A stretch of 64,000 bases of DNA. Source: Cohnella candidum (GTDB lineage Bacteria > Bacillota > Bacilli > Paenibacillales > Paenibacillaceae). Positions 17,228 through 25,131 of the stretch are shown piece after piece. The number at the start of each line of letters is the position of its first letter. Positions within the stretch are counted from its first letter, which is position 1. The notes beneath the pieces are model-generated. The model did no database searches. It had not been told where the DNA came from and worked only from the letters and a program-made list of their open reading frames with translations. The stretch spans positions 3,969,001-4,033,000 of the forward strand of contig NZ_CP033433.1 of assembly GCF_003713065.1 (NCBI RefSeq), in the 5' to 3' direction. Both the position numbers and the translations under genes were made by a program.

Positions 17228-18424
17228 TTACGCAGTCTGGGAGGCTTTGCTCTTCAGCGCATCGTAGATTTTGCCGCGGGCGAAGGCGTCCAATCCCATC
17301 GCGTTCAGCTGAACGGCGTACTCGGCCGGGATGTACAGCAGTTGAAGCTCCCGCTCCTCGCACAGCTCCGCCAACTGCGGATGAAGGATGGAACGCATCA
17401 GAATGCTGCCGCCTCCGTACACGCAGATCAGGTCGATCTCGTTCCGGGCTTTCGTCAGCTGGCGCTTTACGTTTTGCATGATCTGTTTGACCTGGCTTTC
17501 GAGCGGCCTCTTGAGCGTCTTGATCGCGCGGGCATAATACTTATGTTTCGGATTCTTGATCACGTCGCTGAAGAACTGCCGGGGGCTGTCGGGCAGGTGG
17601 ATCAGGCGGTTGAACTCGTCCAGCGCTTCTTCGATCGCGTACCCGGCGCCGTGGTGGCTGCCATGTACGAACTGCCTCAGGAACTTGTTGCCTTCGGTGA
17701 TCGGATATTCCGTCGACCCGTCGCCGATGTCCACGTGAAGGATGCGCTTGTCCTTGAAGTAGCTGCCGTTGAATTTCTTTTCGATCCCGTAGGATTCCAT
17801 GAATTCGCGGAAAATCTCGCCGTCCCGCCAATTCCCCTCGCCGTCTTTTTGAAGCGTGAAAATGACGGGAGTCGCTTCCGGTACGACTTTCGCGAACGGA
17901 AACGCCACATTGACGGTGACGCGCTGGATGCCCAAATGAACCGTCACGTGATGGGTTCCCGTCATGAACCGCTTCTCGAATTTCGCCGAGGTTTCGTCCG
18001 TGTGCTGGGTCACCGGCAGCGCCGTGGCCATGTCGGCCTCCACGTCGACGCGTTCCGGGATTTTCTTCTCATCCTCGAATGCCTTCTGTACGGCGATAGC
18101 CGCGATTTGCGCGAGCGTATTGACGACCGGCAGATCCATGTCCGATTTCAGATCGATTCCGATCTGCAGGTTGTCCAGGATTTCGCCGCTCTCCAGCGCG
18201 AATTTGCCGACGTAATACATGCCGGGGCGCGCCGCAGGGGAATCGATCGTCACGACCAATTGGTCCTGAAGGTTCTTGATGAAGCTCTCCGGGGATTGCT
18301 CTTCGCTCCAGGGGAGCTCGTCTACCATGCAATTGACGTTGGGCTGCTGAATGAGTTTGCCGTCGATGATGAGGTCGTGTTCGCTGTTGCCGTTGTCGTT
18401 GCCGACGAAGAAATGATAGTTCAT
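17228..18424 (-). CDS. ParM/StbA-like actin family protein
   Basis: Actin-fold ATPase of 398 residues. The phosphate-1 loop is VGNDNGNSEHD near the N-terminus, phosphate-2 is HVDIGDGSTEYPI (about residue 235) and the adenosine motif is LICVYGGGSILM (about residue 340). RBS AAGGAGAGG precedes the ATG. Homologues on plasmids form segregating filaments; chromosomal ParM/StbA-like proteins are known in Bacilli but their roles are mostly unknown. Together with the small DNA-binding-like partner it forms a two-gene operon. Confidence 0.8.
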   Translation of the reverse strand: MNYHFFVGNDNGNSEHDLIIDGKLIQQPNVNCMVDELPWSEEQSPESFIKNLQDQLVVTIDSPAARPGMYYVGKFALESGEILDNLQIGIDLKSDMDLPVVNTLAQIAAIAVQKAFEDEKKIPERVDVEADMATALPVTQHTDETSAKFEKRFMTGTHHVTVHLGIQRVTVNVAFPFAKVVPEATPVIFTLQKDGEGNWRDGEIFREFMESYGIEKKFNGSYFKDKRILHVDIGDGSTEYPITEGNKFLRQFVHGSHHGAGYAIEEALDEFNRLIHLPDSPRQFFSDVIKNPKHKYYARAIKTLKRPLESQVKQIMQNVKRQLTKARNEIDLICVYGGGSILMRSILHPQLAELCEERELQLLYIPAEYAVQLNAMGLDAFARGKIYDALKSKASQTA

Positions 18425-18542
18425 TCAAAGCCTCTCCTTCTGTGTTGCTGACTATGTCCGGGTATTACTTTGCCATGCGAAGTGTTATTCCGCATCCCGC
18501 TATGGTCCCAGAAGGAGGTTAACGTTTTTTAACCCTTGTACT

Positions 18543-19634
18543 TTATGGTAAAGTCGAGCCCTGCACTGTCTTGTTCTTGCCCGATCGCTTGGCGGCGTAC
18601 AAGGCAGAGTCGGCCGCTTCGAAGAGCTTTTCTTTGCTCATGTCCGCCTGAAGGCGCTGAAAACCGATGCTGACCGTGACCCGGTTCCCGTCCAGCAATT
18701 CGTGCGTTTGCGCGGCAATGTCCTCCCGGATCCGCTCCAGCTGTTCCTGAAAACGGGCGCCGTTCTTCTCCACGCAGATAATCCCGAACTCTTCCCCGCC
18801 GTAGCGCGAAGCGAAATCATCCGCCTCGAGACGGTCCGAAATCCGGTCCGCCACGAATTTGATGATGACGTCGCCTGCTGCGTGCCCATATGTATCGTTG
18901 ATGACCTTGAAATTATCGATGTCGAGCAACGCCAGGTGAACGTCCATGGACGCGGAAGCCTGCATAGCCAGAATATTGCCGAGGTGCTCGTGAAACGATT
19001 TATGGTTGTACAGCCTCGTGACGGGATCGATCCGGCTGTTTCTCTCCATTTCGACGTTCTGCATCAGCAGTTTCTGCTTCTCCTCGGTTGCGCTCACGAG
19101 GTTATTCGCCAGGCTGAACATTCTTTTTCTCAAGCTGTTGATCACCATGGCCGTACCCGCCAGCATAGCTGCCGCGAGCATCGCATTGGACACCGTGAGC
19201 ATCCGGCTCAAGTGAGGAGAAAGCCAGTAGAGCAGCGCCAGCGTCACCAAGCCCTGCAGCACGGCGAACGCGATCAGCCGCCCGCTGAAATAAAAGAGCG
19301 AAATAAGCAGAGGAAAAATGAGCAAATAAACGCTCATCGGCAGTTCATAGAGGGCCAGGATGATCAGACTGACCAGCAAATTGACGCCTGCGAGCAAAAC
19401 GAAATCCATTCCGGTGCGCACGTAACGGAAGCAGAGTTCGAGCAAGCCGCACAGCAGAACCATTTCCAGCGCCGGGATGAAAACTACGTCTCGAAGGAAC
19501 AGGCCTTGGTCGTAAGCAGTGACGAAGCTGTTGGCACCCGTAACGACCGCGTATAGGACGATCACTCGCCAAAGCGTAGTGAGGATATCTCGGGTGAACG
19601 TTCGCTTTTCGTTTTCGAAGTAGGACTCGGTCAT
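18543..19634 (-). CDS. Membrane diguanylate cyclase (GGDEF)
   Basis: Protein of 363 residues with about six membrane helices (20-170) and a cytoplasmic GGDEF domain (195-355). The signature is SRYGGEEFGI (GGEEF at 279-283), with conserved RIDPVTRLYN, LLDIDNFKVINDTYGH and SIGF. It should make c-di-GMP. The RxxD inhibitory site is missing: the position reads ExxD (E270). It may therefore not be subject to product inhibition. No EAL domain is attached. No strong terminator is seen in the 118 bp between its stop and the actin-like gene start. Confidence 0.9.
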   Translation of the reverse strand: MTESYFENEKRTFTRDILTTLWRVIVLYAVVTGANSFVTAYDQGLFLRDVVFIPALEMVLLCGLLELCFRYVRTGMDFVLLAGVNLLVSLIILALYELPMSVYLLIFPLLISLFYFSGRLIAFAVLQGLVTLALLYWLSPHLSRMLTVSNAMLAAAMLAGTAMVINSLRKRMFSLANNLVSATEEKQKLLMQNVEMERNSRIDPVTRLYNHKSFHEHLGNILAMQASASMDVHLALLDIDNFKVINDTYGHAAGDVIIKFVADRISDRLEADDFASRYGGEEFGIICVEKNGARFQEQLERIREDIAAQTHELLDGNRVTVSIGFQRLQADMSKEKLFEAADSALYAAKRSGKNKTVQGSTLP

Positions 19635-19761
19635 CGATTCTGCCTCGCTTCGCTGTGAAGTGCCGACTGATTCTACTCAGTATATCGGATATATCGGAAA
19701 AGGAAGTCGTTGATGTAAGCCTTTTCACCTAATATGCGGCTGGGACTCCGGGAGCATATGA

Positions 19762-19800
19762 AGAAACCCCCGACCGCGGCAGATCCGCAGTACGGGGGCT
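19762..19800 (-). terminator. Terminator of the NlpC/P60 gene
   Basis: Minus-strand stem CCCCCGTACTGCGG / CCGCGGTCGGGGG followed by TTTCTT. Confidence 0.8.
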
Positions 19801-19828
19801 CCAGTTATTTTGAAGATGGCTCCACGGA

Positions 19829-20518
19829 TTAGAGAACCCGGCGTCCCGTCACGTAACGGGTGCTCCAGTAACCGGAGGTCATGCTGGAGATGCCCACGCC
19901 GTCAAAGGACGGAGAATTGTGGATGAACTGACCGTTGCCGAGGTAGATGCCGACATGTCCGATCGAAGTGGACGAGCCGACACGGAAAAACACCAAGTCG
20001 CCCGGAGCGAGCGAGCTCTTCGCGACGAACCTGCCCGCATCCTTCTGGTAGCGGGTTCCCCATTTGAGGGAAACGCCTACTTTGCCGAAAACGTATTTCG
20101 TGAACGACGAGCAATCCATGAGCGTAGGTGCGTTGTTCGCATTGTATTTGTAATGCGTAATGCCCTTGAGGTCTTTCGCGTACTGGATGACGCGTGCGGC
20201 CGCGGACGACGTCGAAACCGGCGCGGGTGCCGGAGTCGGTGCCGGTGCAGGAGCAGCCTGTGTGTACGTAATATAGTTAGGCGATAAGTATCCGACTTTG
20301 CCGTTCACGGAAACTTTCACCCAATAGCTGTTGACCTTCTCTTGGACGTCGACGACGGTGCCCGTTTTCAGCATTTGATAGACGGTGCTGTTGAGCGAAG
20401 GCGCGGAACGGAAATTTACGCCGCTCTTCACCGTAGCGGTCTGCGCGAATGCGGTTGCCGAGATGGCGAGCGATACCAGCGACAACACTGCCATGGAAAC
20501 GATATTCTTCTTCTTCAT
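19829..20518 (-). CDS. Secreted SH3b-NlpC/P60 peptidoglycan hydrolase
   Basis: Cell-wall hydrolase of 229 residues. A signal peptide ends near residue 25 (ATAFAQT), then a bacterial SH3 domain (30-85, VNFRSAPSLNSTVYQ ... VGYLSPNYI), a Pro/Ala linker (88-102) and an NlpC/P60 cysteine peptidase domain (105-229). The catalytic C136 is in MDCSSFTKYVF, H188 in GHVGIYLG and H200 in FIHNS. It should cleave the gamma-D-Glu/meso-DAP bond. The ribosome-binding site lies inside an inverted repeat. Confidence 0.92.
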   Translation of the reverse strand: MKKKNIVSMAVLSLVSLAISATAFAQTATVKSGVNFRSAPSLNSTVYQMLKTGTVVDVQEKVNSYWVKVSVNGKVGYLSPNYITYTQAAPAPAPTPAPAPVSTSSAAARVIQYAKDLKGITHYKYNANNAPTLMDCSSFTKYVFGKVGVSLKWGTRYQKDAGRFVAKSSLAPGDLVFFRVGSSTSIGHVGIYLGNGQFIHNSPSFDGVGISSMTSGYWSTRYVTGRRVL

Positions 20519-20524
20519 AAAATC

Positions 20525-20562
20525 CCTCCCTATGGGCGATTATAACTAGATTCATAGGGAGG
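20525..20562 (-). promoter_or_regulatory. Inverted repeat covering the NlpC/P60 ribosome site and a TATAAT box
   Basis: Perfect 10-bp arms CCTCCCTATG (20525-20534) and CATAGGGAGG (20553-20562) are separated by 18 bp. On the minus strand the near arm contains the ribosome site for the gene starting at 20518, and the loop contains TATAAT (20544-20539). If transcription starts upstream it is an SD-sequestering hairpin; if at the TATAAT it is an operator. Confidence 0.6.
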
Positions 20563-20677
20563 TTTCCTTGCTAAAATATATCCAGCCGCGTTTCGGCGCG
20601 TTGCGACAAGGTTAATACATAGTGCTGTTTTGTTAGGCGGCACCCCGACACCTAGTCAAAAGGAGCTTCAGAGAGCC

Positions 20678-21505
20678 ATGATCCTTGCCCGGAACAACGT
20701 CAACGTATACGGCAATGGAAAGCGCCACATGATTTTCGCGCATGGATTCGGATGCGACCAGACGATGTGGCGTTTCGTTGCCCCCGCTTTTGCTAAAGAT
20801 TACCGGATCGTCCTGTTCGATTATGTCGGGTCGGGCAAGTCGGATACGAACGCTTACGATATCGATAAATATTGCACGCTCTCCGGCTATGTCCAGGATT
20901 TGCTGGACGTTTGCGAAGAATTGGAAGTGAAAGACGCGATATTCGTCGGCCATTCGGTCTCCGGCATGATCGGATTGCTCGCTTCGATACGCGAACCGGA
21001 CCGCTTCGGAAAGATGATCATGATCGGCCCTTCGCCTTGTTATTTGAACGACCCGCCCGACTATTTCGGGGGGTTCGAGAAAGCCGATCTGCTCGGGCTG
21101 CTCGATTTGATGAACAGGAACGACGGAGGGTGGGCGCGTTTTCTGGCACCGCTCGTGATGAACAATCCGAATCGTCCGCACCTCAGCACGGAACTCGAAA
21201 AAAGCTTCTGTTCGTCCGATCCCGATATCACGCGCCGGTTTGCCATCGCGACCTTCTTCTCGGATCATCGCGACGTTCTGCCCGACGTGACCGTTCCATC
21301 GCTGATCTTGCAATGCACGGACGATGCGATCACCCCGTTAACGGTCGGCACTTACCTTTGCAGCCATCTGGCAAACAGCGAGCTGGTTGTGATGCAAGCC
21401 ACCGGACATTGCCCACATGTCAGTCACCCGGAAGAGACCGTCCGGAAAATAAACGAATATTTGGCAGAGACAGACGTTCGTCCGCTAGCTAAAGGTGTAT
21501 CGTGA
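20678..21505 (+). CDS. rsbQ: RsbQ-type alpha/beta hydrolase
   Basis: Alpha/beta hydrolase of 275 residues very close to Bacillus subtilis RsbQ, which activates the sigma-B energy-stress phosphatase RsbP. Near-identical segments include [30 protein letters not shown] (nucleophile S93) and [18 protein letters not shown]. The Asp is in [10 protein letters not shown] and the His in GHCPHVSHP. The ATG has an AAAGGAGC site upstream. A PAS-domain gene overlaps its stop by 4 bp. B. subtilis RsbQ is thought to make or deliver a ligand to the PAS domain. Confidence 0.95.
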   Translation: MILARNNVNVYGNGKRHMIFAHGFGCDQTMWRFVAPAFAKDYRIVLFDYVGSGKSDTNAYDIDKYCTLSGYVQDLLDVCEELEVKDAIFVGHSVSGMIGLLASIREPDRFGKMIMIGPSPCYLNDPPDYFGGFEKADLLGLLDLMNRNDGGWARFLAPLVMNNPNRPHLSTELEKSFCSSDPDITRRFAIATFFSDHRDVLPDVTVPSLILQCTDDAITPLTVGTYLCSHLANSELVVMQATGHCPHVSHPEETVRKINEYLAETDVRPLAKGVS

Positions 21506-21951
21506 CTCCCCTTGATGCGCGGCTCGAACGTGCTCCATGCGGTTACGCAGCGTTCGCCAATGATATGATTCTCACGGCGGCCAATGCGACTCTGCATGAA
21601 ATGCTGGGCTATTCGCCCGGCGAGCTGACGGGACGTCCTTTCGGCTCGCTGCTGACGGTCTCCAGCAGAGCCGTGTTTCAAATTTATTTCCAGCCGCTCA
21701 TCAAATTGAATCATAAGGTCGAAGAAATGTTCCTCAACCTGCGCATGAAATCGGGCCAAGATTTCCCTGTTTTGCTTAATGCTTCGAGGATGGAGACGGA
21801 AGAGGGCGACATGAACGAATGCATTCTCTTTCCCATGCGCAGGATCATCGAATACGAAAAACAAATCGGGGCTTCCGAGCAGGCAGCCGAGAAAGCAAGA
21901 GCGGAGCTTCTCCGTTTGCGGAATCAAGTTGAACGCGTACGCGGAAGCTAG
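21502..21951 (+). CDS. RsbP-like PAS-coiled-coil protein lacking the PP2C phosphatase
   Basis: Protein of 149 residues. It matches the N-terminal PAS domain of RsbP ([47 protein letters not shown]) and ends with a short coiled coil (about 115-145). The PP2C phosphatase that follows in RsbP (total about 400 residues) is absent: a stop codon at 21949-21951 and a terminator follow. Its GTG start overlaps the rsbQ stop (GTGA), so it is translationally coupled. It may still bind the RsbQ product and act on another partner. Confidence 0.85.
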   Translation: MTPLDARLERAPCGYAAFANDMILTAANATLHEMLGYSPGELTGRPFGSLLTVSSRAVFQIYFQPLIKLNHKVEEMFLNLRMKSGQDFPVLLNASRMETEEGDMNECILFPMRRIIEYEKQIGASEQAAEKARAELLRLRNQVERVRGS

Positions 21952-21965
21952 AGGAATGTCAGAAC

Positions 21966-22003
21966 GAGAAAGAACCGTCGGAACCGACGGTTCTTTCTCG
22001 TTT
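21966..22003. terminator. Bidirectional terminator
   Basis: Perfect 16-bp stem GAGAAAGAACCGTCGG / CCGACGGTTCTTTCTC with a 2-base loop, then GTTT; it ends the rsbQ operon and lies just past the DUF2269 gene. Confidence 0.85.
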
Positions 22004-22014
22004 GGCTGGACTCG

Positions 22015-22476
22015 TCATGGCTTCAAGATCATCAAAGCGAAAATCACCAAACTAAGCAGCCCGGCCCCCAGATGAAGGTTCCGGACGCGCTCGTATAATG
22101 CGGAAACGGCGGACGACGGCGACTGTGCGCCAACCGCCGCTTCCTCCTCCAGCAAACGGTTCAATTTGCCCGCAGCGGGATTCAGAAAGCCGATGACCAA
22201 GATCTCCACGACGACATAGACGAGCAAGGTTCCGAGAATCCAGACTTGCAGCCAAGTTCCGTAAGAACCGAGCCAGAAGAGCAGCAGTCCGGAAACGACG
22301 GCAAGCGTGCCGAACATTTTCGGGAACATTTCCATCCGGCTCACCAGCCGGACGATGTGGGCCATCTCCCGGTGTGACTCCGCTTTCCTCATCGCGATCG
22401 GAAAAGCGAACGCCGGACCGAGCCCGAGCACCGCCGATAATACATGGATCAAAACCAGCCATTGCATGAAGGACAC
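22015..22476 (-). CDS. DUF2269 membrane protein
   Basis: Small integral membrane protein of 153 residues with four hydrophobic helices (about 4-28, 50-70, 75-100, 130-150). Characteristic segments are LVLIHVLSAVLGLGPAFAF, RMEMFPKMFGTLAVVSGLLL and EILVIGFLNPAAGKL. The family is DUF2269, of unknown function. It is monocistronic. Confidence 0.8.
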   Translation of the reverse strand: MSFMQWLVLIHVLSAVLGLGPAFAFPIAMRKAESHREMAHIVRLVSRMEMFPKMFGTLAVVSGLLLFWLGSYGTWLQVWILGTLLVYVVVEILVIGFLNPAAGKLNRLLEEEAAVGAQSPSSAVSALYERVRNLHLGAGLLSLVIFALMILKP

Positions 22477-22557
22477 CCGCCTTATGGAATAAGAATCCTC
22501 CCTAGCATAACGGCGTCCCTGCGGCGGCGGTATCGGTAGGATTACGTATTCCCGAGG

Positions 22558-23754
22558 TCAGCTTCCCTCTTCCGGTTCCGCATGCAAGTTCTTCTCCATG
22601 ACATATCGCGTCAAAGCCGAACGGGAACCGACGTTCAGCTTCTGGTAGATGCGCTCCAGATGCGTCGTGACCGTCCTCTTGCTGATGAACAGCGATTGGG
22701 CGATCTCTTCGTTCGTCCACCCTTGGGCAGCCCGAACGGACACTTGCCGCTCTCTCGGGCTGAGCACGGTATGGAACGGATCGGCCTGGCGCGCCCATTC
22801 CATGGACGCCCGCTCGATCGCTTGGCGGAAAGCGGCTCGCGCTTCCTCCGGCGGCATCGATTCGGTCATCGCCGCCGCTTCCCCCAATCGGGCGCCCAGC
22901 AGCTTTAGGAAGCCCTCCTCGATGCGGTCGAAGGTATCCGCGTCGGCCGTCGTGGCTTCGCCGCATAGAATGCCCGCGAGGCGATCGCCCGCGAACAGCG
23001 GACAGCCGGCGAAGCTGGTCGCAAGCTCCCGGTCCGGCTGCGCGCCCAGGTAATCGGATTTGGGCCGGCCCGGCTCCCCGGCCTCATGCCGGATCGTGTG
23101 AAGATACCGCAGCTGGGAGCGGATATTCCGGAAGAATACGGCGCGTTTGTCCGCTTGTACGAGACCCGCGATTCGCTTCATCGGCTTCAGCGCTTCCATC
23201 GCTTCCTTGCCCGCGGGCAATCCGCGTGATGCGGCAAGCCGCAGATTACCGCCGGATGATCCGTCCGGAATCCAGAATGAGGAACGGCTCCAGCTCAGAC
23301 GCTCGGACAGCTCCTCCAGCAGCTCTCCGAAACGTTCGTTCCGGGAAATGGAACGGCCGAACTCCTCTTCGCAAGGACGTACGGACAGCACGCGGAATAC
23401 GATCACCGAGCGAAGCGGTACGGGCTCGGTTTCTCCGGCCATCCAAGCGACGGCGCGAAGATCGCGCGCGATCCGATCGAACAGAACGCCTTCCGTTTCC
23501 GAAAGAAGGCGGCGGACTTCCACTTCCCAATGAAGGTAACTATGGGGATCCACGACCCGCATCATGGCGAACGGATTCTCTTCCAAATTGCGGGCGGTTT
23601 TGCGCAGCAGCTGGTCGGCGATCGCCACCGTTTCCTCGTCTACGAACCAGATACGGGATAAATTCGTCACATTCGGGATCCCATCCCCGGAAGACGTCGC
23701 GATCGTGGACGGCAGAATGCCTTCAAGTGCGGTCATGATCGATTTCGGCAGCAT
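22558..23754 (-). CDS. PNPOx-like/GAF/LuxR-HTH regulator
   Basis: Protein of 398 residues with a mixed plan. Residues about 1-95 resemble a pyridoxamine-oxidase-like flavin-binding domain (STIATSSGDGIPNVTNLSRI, ENPFAMMRVVDPHSY). Residues about 150-300 look like a GAF domain (CPLFAGDRLAGILCGE). The last 70 residues are a LuxR helix-turn-helix (LSPRERQVSVRAAQGWTNEE, FISKRTVTTHLERIYQKLNV). It may be a redox or flavin-state transcription factor. A related small PNPOx gene lies immediately upstream, its stop overlapping this ATG region. A long run of unlikely codons before M1 makes an earlier start doubtful. Confidence 0.75.
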   Translation of the reverse strand: MLPKSIMTALEGILPSTIATSSGDGIPNVTNLSRIWFVDEETVAIADQLLRKTARNLEENPFAMMRVVDPHSYLHWEVEVRRLLSETEGVLFDRIARDLRAVAWMAGETEPVPLRSVIVFRVLSVRPCEEEFGRSISRNERFGELLEELSERLSWSRSSFWIPDGSSGGNLRLAASRGLPAGKEAMEALKPMKRIAGLVQADKRAVFFRNIRSQLRYLHTIRHEAGEPGRPKSDYLGAQPDRELATSFAGCPLFAGDRLAGILCGEATTADADTFDRIEEGFLKLLGARLGEAAAMTESMPPEEARAAFRQAIERASMEWARQADPFHTVLSPRERQVSVRAAQGWTNEEIAQSLFISKRTVTTHLERIYQKLNVGSRSALTRYVMEKNLHAEPEEGS

Positions 23755-23756
23755 AA

Positions 23757-24239
23757 TCAGGAGGACCGGCTCCTTTCGGCGATGGCGGCGCCGGCTTGCG
23801 GCCCCGGCGTTTGGACGTACAACGATTCGAAGGCCAGTCCGACCGCCAGGCATTCCGACGCTTCCACCCCGATCGGGGGAGCGAACATGTCCGGCAGCGC
23901 GGCTCGAATCCGGTGCTGTTCCCGTTTCAGGCAAGCTTGGTCTTCCGGATTCAAGGCCCGAACGCCGGCATAAGTCCCTTTGATCTGGTAAGATTCATTG
24001 TCGACGCCGGAAGTCAGCAGGACCGCCATTTGAGCCTCTTCCTTCACGTGCTCTTGCACGCGGGCCCATTGGCTCTCCCGGACGTAGATCCAATAATGCT
24101 CTCTGCCTTGTCCCGCTTCCGGCCGGCATGCGTATGCCCGGCAACTGAAGGGAGCTCTGCCCCCGCGGCCTGCCGCCAGGTGGATGAATTTCGGAACGTC
24201 CCGTTCCAGGAATCGACTGAGCTCCGTTAAGCCCGGCAT
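23757..24239 (-). CDS. Pyridoxamine-oxidase-like flavin-binding protein
   Basis: Protein of 160 residues resembling the PNPOx-like split-barrel family. Residues 15-75 have strands such as HYWIYVRESQWARVQEH, and residues 85-140 hold NESYQIKGTYAGVRAL and a long helix. It starts about 140 bp from a divergent hemerythrin gene and precedes the PNPOx-GAF-LuxR gene by 2 bp, so the two are one operon. The domain assignment is tentative because the N-terminal strand pattern is weak. Confidence 0.6.
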   Translation of the reverse strand: MPGLTELSRFLERDVPKFIHLAAGRGGRAPFSCRAYACRPEAGQGREHYWIYVRESQWARVQEHVKEEAQMAVLLTSGVDNESYQIKGTYAGVRALNPEDQACLKREQHRIRAALPDMFAPPIGVEASECLAVGLAFESLYVQTPGPQAGAAIAERSRSS

Positions 24240-24376
24240 CCGGCATCTCCCCTTTCCCTCAGTGTAGGAAAAAGCATTCCGCCTGTAAATGACAGGATAC
24301 GTAATCCTACCGATACCGCGAACGAAGGACGCCTCCTACAATAGGGATGATCCTACATCCTCAAGGAGGTTCGTTC

Positions 24377-25057
24377 ATGAAACCGCGTTTCAACATGTTC
24401 ACTTTGATCCACAAAGGCTTGCGCCATGCGCTTCAGCAGCTCGTCTGGTCGGCCGGCCGGCTGGACCCCGCGGATGCCGCGCAGAGAGAGGAGTTCCTCG
24501 CCAGGTTCCGCCAGGCGGCAGCCATGCTGCACCGCCACGCGCTGGACGAAGATACGCACATCCAGCCGCTGATCGACGAATGCGCGCCGGCCGTCGGCTC
24601 CGAACTGGAGTTTCAACATCAACGCTCGGATAAACTCCTCGCAGAACTGGAACGCTTGGCCGCCGCCATCGCGGCTTCGCCCGGTTTCACGGAGGAGACT
24701 CGCCGGACCTGGCTGACCTTCGTCGACGAGCTCGGCCGCTTTACCGGCGATTATTTCCTGCACTTGTATCACGAAGAGTGCGTAGCGATGCCCGAGCTGT
24801 GGAAGGCGTTCGAAGACGAAGTGCTGATCGAGACGGCGGTCCGCCTTCGTAACTCCGTGCCTCCTCATATCCAGGACTTGTTCCAGCGTTACATGATTCC
24901 GGCTTTAAACATCGAGGAAAGGACGCTGATGCTGGCGACGCTGAAGAAGTCGGCGCCCGCGCCCGTATTCGAAAGCGTCAGCGGCACGTTCCAGGAGCTG
25001 CTCGCCCCCGAAGAATGGAAGGAACTGCAAACCCGCTTGGCTGCCGTTGCCGGATAA
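24377..25057 (+). CDS. Hemerythrin domain protein
   Basis: Four-helix diiron-type protein of 226 residues with hemerythrin ligand histidines spread as expected: HKGLRHAL, MLHRHALDEDTHIQPLID, EFQHQRSD, LGRFTGDYFLHLYHEEC. Hemerythrins bind O2, NO or redox signals in the cytoplasm. The ATG has AAGGAGG upstream. It is divergent from the PNPOx pair, which suggests a common redox response (inference). Confidence 0.85.
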   Translation: MKPRFNMFTLIHKGLRHALQQLVWSAGRLDPADAAQREEFLARFRQAAAMLHRHALDEDTHIQPLIDECAPAVGSELEFQHQRSDKLLAELERLAAAIAASPGFTEETRRTWLTFVDELGRFTGDYFLHLYHEECVAMPELWKAFEDEVLIETAVRLRNSVPPHIQDLFQRYMIPALNIEERTLMLATLKKSAPAPVFESVSGTFQELLAPEEWKELQTRLAAVAG

Positions 25058-25060
25058 GAG

Positions 25061-25090
25061 AAGAGCCTGGGCATCCCCCCAGGCTCTTCG
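25061..25090. terminator. Bidirectional terminator
   Basis: Stem AAGAGCCTGG / CCAGGCTCTT between the hemerythrin and quinone-oxidoreductase genes; T-runs on either side are weak. Confidence 0.6.
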
Positions 25091-25131
25091 GTCGTTTATA
25101 CTTGGAATTTGCTTACGAGAGCTTGCAAACT

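Noticed and set aside
16857..18424. Integrated plasmid carrying parMR
   Set aside because: No replication protein, integrase or attachment sites nearby and base composition is like its neighbours; treated as a chromosomal operon instead.
17009..18451. A 480-residue plus-strand frame opposite the ParM-like gene
   Set aside because: The minus-strand frame has actin motifs; this one has none and is Arg/Asp-rich.
20525..20629. ydaO-type c-di-AMP riboswitch before the NlpC/P60 gene
   Set aside because: The region is too short and the conserved riboswitch core is not seen; only a simple inverted repeat is present.
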